The notes under the pieces: model-generated
Told to the model about the DNA's origin: nothing
Databases searched by the model: none
What the model saw: only the letters and a program-made list of their open reading frames with translations
Assembly (NCBI GenBank): GCA_009823395.1
Contig: CM020506.1
Location: 5,462,001-5,526,000 of the forward strand
Length of the DNA: 64,000 nucleotides
Source of the DNA: Thamnaconus septentrionalis
Lineage: Eukaryota; Chordata; Actinopteri; Tetraodontiformes; Monacanthidae
Direction: 5' to 3'
Part shown: positions 60,819-64,000 of the stretch, piece after piece
Numbering within the stretch: position 1 is the stretch's first letter
How the letters are laid out: the number at the start of each line of letters is the position of its first letter
Program-made: the position numbers and the translations under genes

Positions 60819-63368
60819 TACATACATCACCTCCACTATGATGAAGTCCCAAGGGATCTGAACAGCAGACCTGAAGCACTGACATATAAAAGTGAGAGCG
60901 TCTGTGTGTGTGACACACAAATAACAACATCTCTCTGTTGTGTGTGTGTGTGTGTGTAAGTGTGTGTGTGTGTGTGCAAGCCCGGAGTCACACGAGAGCC
61001 GAGGCAGCAAACTGCCAGTGGCTTTGACATAAGCTGTGACAGTCAGACTGAAAGCGCTCTGCTCTCCCTCCACCGTCAATCTGAGCCCCGGCCGGCCGGC
61101 CGAGAGACAGCGGAGGAAAAAATTAAATAAACACGACGGTGACAAGAGGAGACGTCTCTTCAGTTCTGAATGTCTTCACAGCCAAAGAGATTTTGGTTGC
61201 ATCCATTTGCGACTTTAAGTGTAAAATGATGGGTTAATGGCAGCTTTTTATTTCTTCTTCTTTTTTTCTTTTTTTTTACTCTGAATGCATCCTAGATCCA
61301 TCCTGCCAACACTGCATCAACTTTGATGAAGTGCCTTGATTGTCAAGAGGAGCAGACACATAATTTGCCAGATTACGCACAACAATGATAGGAAAGTATC
61401 CAAAGGTCCAATATCGTGCAAAATTCACTCGTTTCCGACCAGCAATCTGTCAGTGAGGTTTCCAGAAATAAGAAAAGTCCATCTTCATCTTCCATTATGA
61501 CATCACAAAGGGAACACTCCCCTGGTTGGTTGGTTCCGTCTTCTCGTTTAGCCGCCTTGAATGTGCTGCCATCCAAACATGTGGAAGGTCTGACAAAACA
61601 TCGTTGTAGTCTATCGAGGTTTTACGGCTGATTGGTCAGAAACAGAGACTTGAACGTGGTATTTAATGCAGGACCTTCAAATGCGAGTCTTTTTGTACCG
61701 TTTGCAGCTGAACTCAGGGGTGGTGGAGGTGGGTGCGGGTGTAGTGGGTTTGTCTCGAGTCATAAATCCAAGTGAAAGTAATCTGATTAGTGGCTTCTGC
61801 GGAAGGGAGTGTATCCCCACTCTGTCTTTTCTCATCCCCCTCTCCCGACCCGGAGGATGTATGTGGGTTTTCCCCTTTTCCAGTCGGCTTAGAAGACGCT
61901 CTCGCTACCACAGCGCCGTGTCAAATAAGCAGAATTAGTCCAGAAGTTTTTTTTAAAGAGTCCCGATGAGTCACCGCCGCGACTCCCAGAGGTGCCGGAC
62001 GACTCGGAGGAGCTCCTGCTACGCTGCGCTACCACATGACTGAATTACTCATGGCAACCTGGTTATTTGCAGGTCAGACGGGGGGCGGGGGGGGGGGCGG
62101 GGGGTCTTCTTTACCTAGACATGTAGGTCAATTCGCACAGCTCACTACACTTAGGGCTCACGCCACATTCGCGTCACTACCTCTGACAAGGGGGCGAGGA
62201 CGGCGGGACGTTGCGAGGGGGGCGCTAGCGGCGAGAGGGGAGGGGGAGGGGCTTACCTTGGCTTCACATGTCTTGTGGACAGCCACCTTGCACTCTGCAG
62301 AGGGGGAGAGGAGAGCACGTGTGGAAGTAAGACGGGCAGTTTTAGCGACACAGCAGAGGGACAGCGGCGGTGGACTGGGGCTGCGTAAAGGGCACAGCCG
62401 GCAAAAAAGAAAAGAGAACAGCGCCCCAAACCTTGGCCGGAGAATGCAGGAAACCTTTTAAAGGTCACATTTCACGCAAAGTTCATTTTACTAGCGCTAC
62501 TTCTTACCCCTGGCCCTCGCTAAAGAAAGTGTGTGCTAAAAACGTGCACTCCTGTGATCTCTCAAAGCGGACTGTTAATTGCTAGCTCCTCCAGGTTAAC
62601 GACAACCCACCCATCTCAGCCAGGTGGCTGTTGAGACCACCTTTGCAAAGATGATGCACGAGCAGACGGTCTGGCATCCAGCAGAAAGCATCCAGCAGAA
62701 AGCAAACACATAGCATTTCATTGGGAGGAGGTAAACAGAGGGCTGATGATGATCAGAAACATCTTCTGAATTTTACAATGTTGCTCCGTTGGAATCTGAG
62801 ATGTTTTATGATGAGACTTTAACATCTTCATATTTGTGCAAGAATTCCATCAGATTTGTTCAGCCGGACTAAAGCTGTTATCTAGTCACAGTCGGCTGGG
62901 TGCCTCCGAGGTCATTGGACGTGTTTTTCATCACCCACAAAGCACCCGCAGGAAACCTCGAGTCTATCACACATTCCTGTGACCGCACATCTAATTTCCC
63001 CACTGGAGGAAATCCACACATGAAACGTCGGCATTCTCACTGAGCAAAGCGTTGAATTTTATCCTTAAAAGGAGGCTGAGGTGCAGTGCAGGGGCAGCAC
63101 AAAGGAAATGTCAACTCATGAGCGCAATTCTTGTTTCTTTTTGTGTGTGTGGGGGTTAACACTGCAGGGCCTGCTCCTCACTGTCAGGTCGAGGTGCGTC
63201 CTCATGCTAGTCACTTGTGTTTCTCGGCTCTGCTGTCTGAGCGGACGGAGACGCGGACTCACCCTTGCAGAAAGCCCCGGGGTTGTCGATGTTCTGCTTG
63301 CACACGTCACACGCTCGTCTCCGCTTGAAGCTCCTATCGGCGAAGACGTGACTTCCTGCCTTGGCGAG
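43591..63368 (-). CDS. tns2: Tensin-2, 26 exons, 5' end beyond the window (spliced; span includes introns)
   Basis: The joined exons total 4,515 nt and give 1,504 residues plus stop in one frame, with canonical splice sites at every junction. Tensin-2 is a focal-adhesion scaffold linking integrins, actin and tyrosine-kinase signalling. Domains in visible numbering: C1 zinc domain 7-53 (H7, C20, C23, C34, C37, H42, C45, C53 all in place), PTEN-like phosphatase about 83-245 with loop HCRGNRGKTG at 193-202, C2 about 246-395, Pro/Ser/Cys-rich linker 396-1225, SH2 about 1226-1341 with FLIRDS (R1256 binds phosphotyrosine), PTB about 1369-1504. A C1 domain marks tensin-2 among tensins. The first exon seen starts after an acceptor in phase 0, so the true start codon lies past 64,000. 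Teleosts may have two tensin-2 copies; the paralogue is not decided here. Confidence 0.95.
43922..43951 (-). CDS. tns2: tns2 micro-exon: PTB domain
   Basis: 30 nt encoding WTNSDSTSS flanked by split Arg and Lys codons. Acceptor CTTCAG|G, donor AA|GTAAGT. It matches human WTNPDGTTSK in place. Confidence 0.92.
44253..44321 (-). CDS. tns2: tns2 exon: PTB domain
   Basis: 69 nt encoding [18 protein letters not shown] and PQDH, matching human [21 protein letters not shown]. Confidence 0.95.
44494..44662 (-). CDS. tns2: tns2 exon: PTB domain, first part
   Basis: 169 nt encoding [18 protein letters not shown] through [18 protein letters not shown]. This is the tensin PTB fold, which binds NPxY motifs of integrin beta tails. 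Confidence 0.96.
44833..44910 (-). CDS. tns2: tns2 exon: SH2-PTB linker
   Basis: 78 nt encoding [18 protein letters not shown] then ELLKQGA; the [13 protein letters not shown] part matches human NMSTAADLLRQGA. Confidence 0.93.
45034..45111 (-). CDS. tns2: tns2 exon: SH2 end
   Basis: 78 nt encoding [18 protein letters not shown] and ALRIPEK. Acceptor TGCCACAG|GA, donor AAAAG|GTCAGA. Confidence 0.95.
45296..45388 (-). CDS. tns2: tns2 exon: SH2 domain
   Basis: 93 nt encoding [18 protein letters not shown] and [12 protein letters not shown]. It is nearly identical to human tensin-2. Confidence 0.96.
45889..46020 (-). CDS. tns2: tns2 exon: SH2 core
   Basis: 132 nt encoding [18 protein letters not shown] then [23 protein letters not shown] is the phosphotyrosine-binding FLVRES-type motif with Arg1256. 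Confidence 0.96.
46155..47011 (-). CDS. tns2: tns2 exon: second linker and start of SH2
   Basis: 857 nt, 285 complete codons. It has a Ser/Pro-rich linker with [18 protein letters not shown] and [11 protein letters not shown], a HHVTFSPS motif matching human HHVTFAP, and then [18 protein letters not shown], which opens the SH2 domain. Confidence 0.95.
47109..47259 (-). CDS. tns2: tns2 exon: acidic Ser-rich linker
   Basis: 151 nt encoding [18 protein letters not shown] through [18 protein letters not shown]. Acidic and serine-rich. Acceptor TTTTCAAAG|TG is weaker than its neighbours. Confidence 0.88.
47354..48769 (-). CDS. tns2: tns2 large linker exon (1,416 nt)
   Basis: Encodes residues 433-904. 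It begins [18 protein letters not shown] (conserved) and includes [10 protein letters not shown], which matches human tensin-2. The rest is a low-complexity linker rich in Pro, Ser, His and Cys, with poly-Pro runs suited to SH3/WW ligands and repeated SGYHTP/YHSGS-type tyrosine motifs. It is probably disordered and diverges fast between species. Confidence 0.95.
48845..48961 (-). CDS. tns2: tns2 exon: post-C2 segment
   Basis: 117 nt encoding [18 protein letters not shown] then [19 protein letters not shown]. The RWDSYENFN block is conserved in tensins. A 75-nt intron follows. Confidence 0.95.
49279..49344 (-). CDS. tns2: tns2 exon: end of C2 domain
   Basis: 66 nt encoding [18 protein letters not shown] and DKEK, the final C2 strand. 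Confidence 0.93.
49868..49997 (-). CDS. tns2: tns2 exon: C2 domain
   Basis: 130 nt encoding [18 protein letters not shown] then [18 protein letters not shown]. The [11 protein letters not shown] core is typical of tensins. Confidence 0.94.
50452..50527 (-). CDS. tns2: tns2 exon: C2 domain
   Basis: 76 nt encoding [18 protein letters not shown] and LLKGDIM, matching the family segment [15 protein letters not shown]. Confidence 0.92.
50770..50830 (-). CDS. tns2: tns2 exon: C2 domain
   Basis: 61 nt encoding [19 protein letters not shown]. Donor is TA|GTAAGT. Confidence 0.93.
50912..51024 (-). CDS. tns2: tns2 exon: start of C2 domain
   Basis: 113 nt encoding [18 protein letters not shown] and [19 protein letters not shown]. 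It is close to the human segment YISYFSGLLSGSIRMNSSPL. Confidence 0.94.
51111..51194 (-). CDS. tns2: tns2 exon: phosphatase domain end
   Basis: 84 nt encoding [18 protein letters not shown] then SSSLQPSQN. Acceptor GCGACAG|T, donor AACAG|GTGCGG. Confidence 0.93.
51511..51575 (-). CDS. tns2: tns2 exon: phosphate-binding loop and following helix
   Basis: 65 nt encoding [18 protein letters not shown] and ISA plus two bases. Together with the preceding exon the loop reads HCRGNRGKTG, with Lys200 where active phosphatases have Arg. Confidence 0.94.
51669..51791 (-). CDS. tns2: tns2 exon: phosphatase domain up to the catalytic Cys
   Basis: 123 nt encoding [18 protein letters not shown] through [12 protein letters not shown]. 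The exon ends one residue after the catalytic-position cysteine (C194), splitting the phosphate-binding loop. Confidence 0.95.
51977..52027 (-). CDS. tns2: tns2 exon: phosphatase domain
   Basis: 51 nt encoding [17 protein letters not shown]. Acceptor TTCCCAG|CTC, donor AAAG|GTACTT. Confidence 0.93.
52212..52395 (-). CDS. tns2: tns2 exon: start of the PTEN-like phosphatase domain
   Basis: 184 nt encoding [18 protein letters not shown] then [14 protein letters not shown] and on to KSKHQDKFL. The [10 protein letters not shown] motif is the hallmark of tensin and auxilin phosphatase-like domains. The tandem methionines at residues 83-84 could start a shorter isoform. Confidence 0.95.
52486..52535 (-). 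CDS. tns2: tns2 exon: basic linker after C1
   Basis: 50 nt encoding [16 protein letters not shown] plus two bases of Arg. It corresponds to the RSTLPRS-type segment before the phosphatase domain in human tensin-2, but the linker is shorter. Acceptor TTCTAG|CAC, donor CCAAG|GTATG. Confidence 0.85.
52637..52669 (-). CDS. tns2: tns2 micro-exon: end of C1 domain
   Basis: 33 nt encoding [11 protein letters not shown]. Cys53 falls exactly seven residues after Cys45, completing the C1 zinc pattern. Acceptor CCTTCAG|GTG, donor CTG|GTACGT. A 9,587-bp intron separates it from the preceding exon. Confidence 0.88.
53725..53749. repeat. (CAA)n trinucleotide repeat
   Basis: Eight CAA units in the large tns2 intron. 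Confidence 0.9.
54054..54099. repeat. (CA)n microsatellite
   Basis: About 23 CA units. Confidence 0.95.
55250..55302. repeat. (CA)n microsatellite
   Basis: About 26 CA units followed by ACGTGCACGTGCAC, an alternating purine-pyrimidine tail. Confidence 0.95.
55549..55685 (+). repeat. Interspersed fish-type repeat fragment with (ATTC)n head
   Basis: Starts with ATTC units, then CTGGAGCCTATCCCAGCTGT and ACACCCTGGACAAGTCGCCA, ending ATCGCAGTGG. It aligns with 14811-14961. Confidence 0.8.
59572..59632. repeat. (CT)n microsatellite
   Basis: About 55 bp of CT with CCCT edges. Confidence 0.95.
59744..59831. repeat. Compound (CT)n(CA)n microsatellite
   Basis: CT run at 59744-59774 switching directly to a CA run at 59775-59831. 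Confidence 0.95.
60390..60620 (-). promoter_or_regulatory. Candidate alternative tns2 promoter and non-coding first exon
   Basis: On the minus strand a GC-rich stretch with GGGCGGGG and GGCGGGG boxes is followed by about 200 nt with three short upstream-type reading frames, closed by a near-perfect donor AGAGC|GTAAGTG (GT at 60395-60394). From there it could splice to the phase-0 acceptor at 52669 and start translation at Met83/84. Inferred from sequence pattern only. Confidence 0.35.
60756..60811. repeat. (GT)n microsatellite
   Basis: About 28 GT units. A second, interrupted GT run lies at 60938-60977. Confidence 0.95.
62079..62104 (+). repeat. Poly-G run with G-quadruplex potential
   Basis: Almost unbroken G with single C interruptions, about 220 bp upstream (on the tns2 strand) of the donor-side intron of the C1 micro-exon region. 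Confidence 0.7.
62257..62294 (-). CDS. tns2: tns2 micro-exon: C1 domain, [12 protein letters not shown]
   Basis: Only 38 nt. It encodes E(split)[12 protein letters not shown] with ligands Cys37, His42 and Cys45 at exact C1 spacing. Acceptor CTGCAG|AG, donor AAG|GTAAGC. It is too short for ORF-based detection and is recognised by the C1 pattern. Confidence 0.9.
62295..63262. other. tns2 intron between the two C1 exons
   Basis: 968 bp, unique sequence with a small direct duplication (AGCATCCAGCAGAA, about 62685-62702). No exon seen. Confidence 0.6.
63263..63368 (-). CDS. tns2: tns2 exon (first visible): C1 domain, N-terminal half
   Basis: 106 nt encoding [18 protein letters not shown] then [17 protein letters not shown]. 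It supplies C1 ligands His7, Cys20, Cys23 and Cys34. Acceptor TGTCTGCAG|CTC, donor AAGG|GTGAGT. Confidence 0.88.
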
Positions 63369-64000
63369 CTGCAGACAAGGAGGTGGAGAGAACATCGGAC
63401 GGCGTACATGGCAAAAAAAAAAAAAATCCATATTTTTTTCATGTACACTTTTTTTTTCTCCCGGTGCCTTTACGAAATATTCTACTGTCTCTGCGTTTAG
63501 ACGGGATGAAAATATGCACATATGGAAGATGCTGTTGTGATGTGTTTGGCCTGTACAGTTCCCTTACGTGTCTCAGTGCATTCGAGAGCAGCTTTATTAT
63601 CCCTGCTACAGGAGTGGACAGCCACTGTCTCTGGCCAGACAGTCGTGCATACATTGGTGACACACCAGCCTGAGCGCTTGACGTCCTTCCTGACGCACAT
63701 TCAGCTTCCTCCAAGAAAAAAAGAAAAAGAAAAAAAAGGCATCCTGTTTTCTGTCTCCTCTCCTCTAAACTTGTTCTCATTCTGTCTCTCTATGTCAGGC
63801 AACTTGGGGGAGAAGTGGAGGATGGAGGGGAGCGGTGGTACCAGAACAAACAGCTTTCTGCGTAACCACTCAACTTCTAATGTGTTGTTTGGTCGCAGAT
63901 GAGCGAAGAGCGTGGAATGAATAGGACCTGACTGATTCGACGCAACACGCTATTTCAACTGTTCTACCTCGACTTGCACAAGTGAGTCTGACTAAGACGT
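63369..64000. other. tns2 upstream intron running off the window
   Basis: No start codon exon or promoter is recognisable. It must be intronic because the first visible exon begins with an acceptor. Confidence 0.6.

Larger units (their letters stand above)
52670..62256. other. Large tns2 intron (9.6 kb) inside the C1 domain
   Basis: No coding exon is recognisable. It contains microsatellites at 53725-53749, 54054-54099, 55250-55302, 59572-59632, 59744-59831, 60756-60811 and 60938-60977, an interspersed repeat at 55549-55685, and CpG-rich patches at about 57,040-57,240 and 60,390-60,620. The second patch looks like an alternative first exon. Confidence 0.6.

Overview
This is a piece of vertebrate nuclear DNA, almost certainly from a ray-finned (teleost) fish. 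The two genes I can read exon by exon are both on the minus strand. Introns are short (75 bp to about 2 kb, with one of 9.6 kb). Non-coding DNA is full of CA/GA microsatellites and holds remnants of interspersed repeats of a kind common in teleosts. I see no bacterial-type operon, no CRISPR array and no intact transposon gene.

Region 1 (about 1-34,400): the vitamin D receptor gene, read right to left. Eight coding exons between 18,602 and 7,550 join without a frame break into a complete 425-residue nuclear receptor: N-terminus, two zinc fingers, hinge, ligand-binding domain and AF-2 helix. The start-codon exon has a splice acceptor 2 bases upstream of its ATG, so at least one non-coding 5' exon lies further right. 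The best promoter candidate is the CpG-rich block with CCAAT boxes and a CRE at about 33,800-34,400. Positions 1-7,549 are non-coding (3' UTR and flank).

Region 2 (about 34,400-43,590): intergenic DNA holding a decayed LINE reverse transcriptase relic (about 35,740-36,380, minus) and a complete tRNA-Gln(TTG) gene at 41,678-41,749 (plus).

Region 3 (43,591 to beyond 64,000): the tensin-2 gene, minus strand, its 5' end cut off by the window edge. Twenty-six exons join into 1,504 residues in one continuous frame: C1 zinc domain, PTEN-like phosphatase and C2 domains, a long Pro/Ser-rich linker, SH2 domain and C-terminal PTB domain. A 9.6-kb intron splits the C1 domain and holds a GC-rich candidate alternative first exon.

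The two genes stand head to tail. The receptor is a nuclear, ligand-controlled transcription factor and tensin-2 is a focal-adhesion signalling scaffold; nothing here suggests a joint function, only linkage. I found no undescribed system. The most interesting points are splice-site-adjacent microsatellites in the receptor gene, a Lys in place of the catalytic Arg in the tensin phosphatase loop, a 75-nt in-frame intron that is open for translation, and candidate internal promoters.
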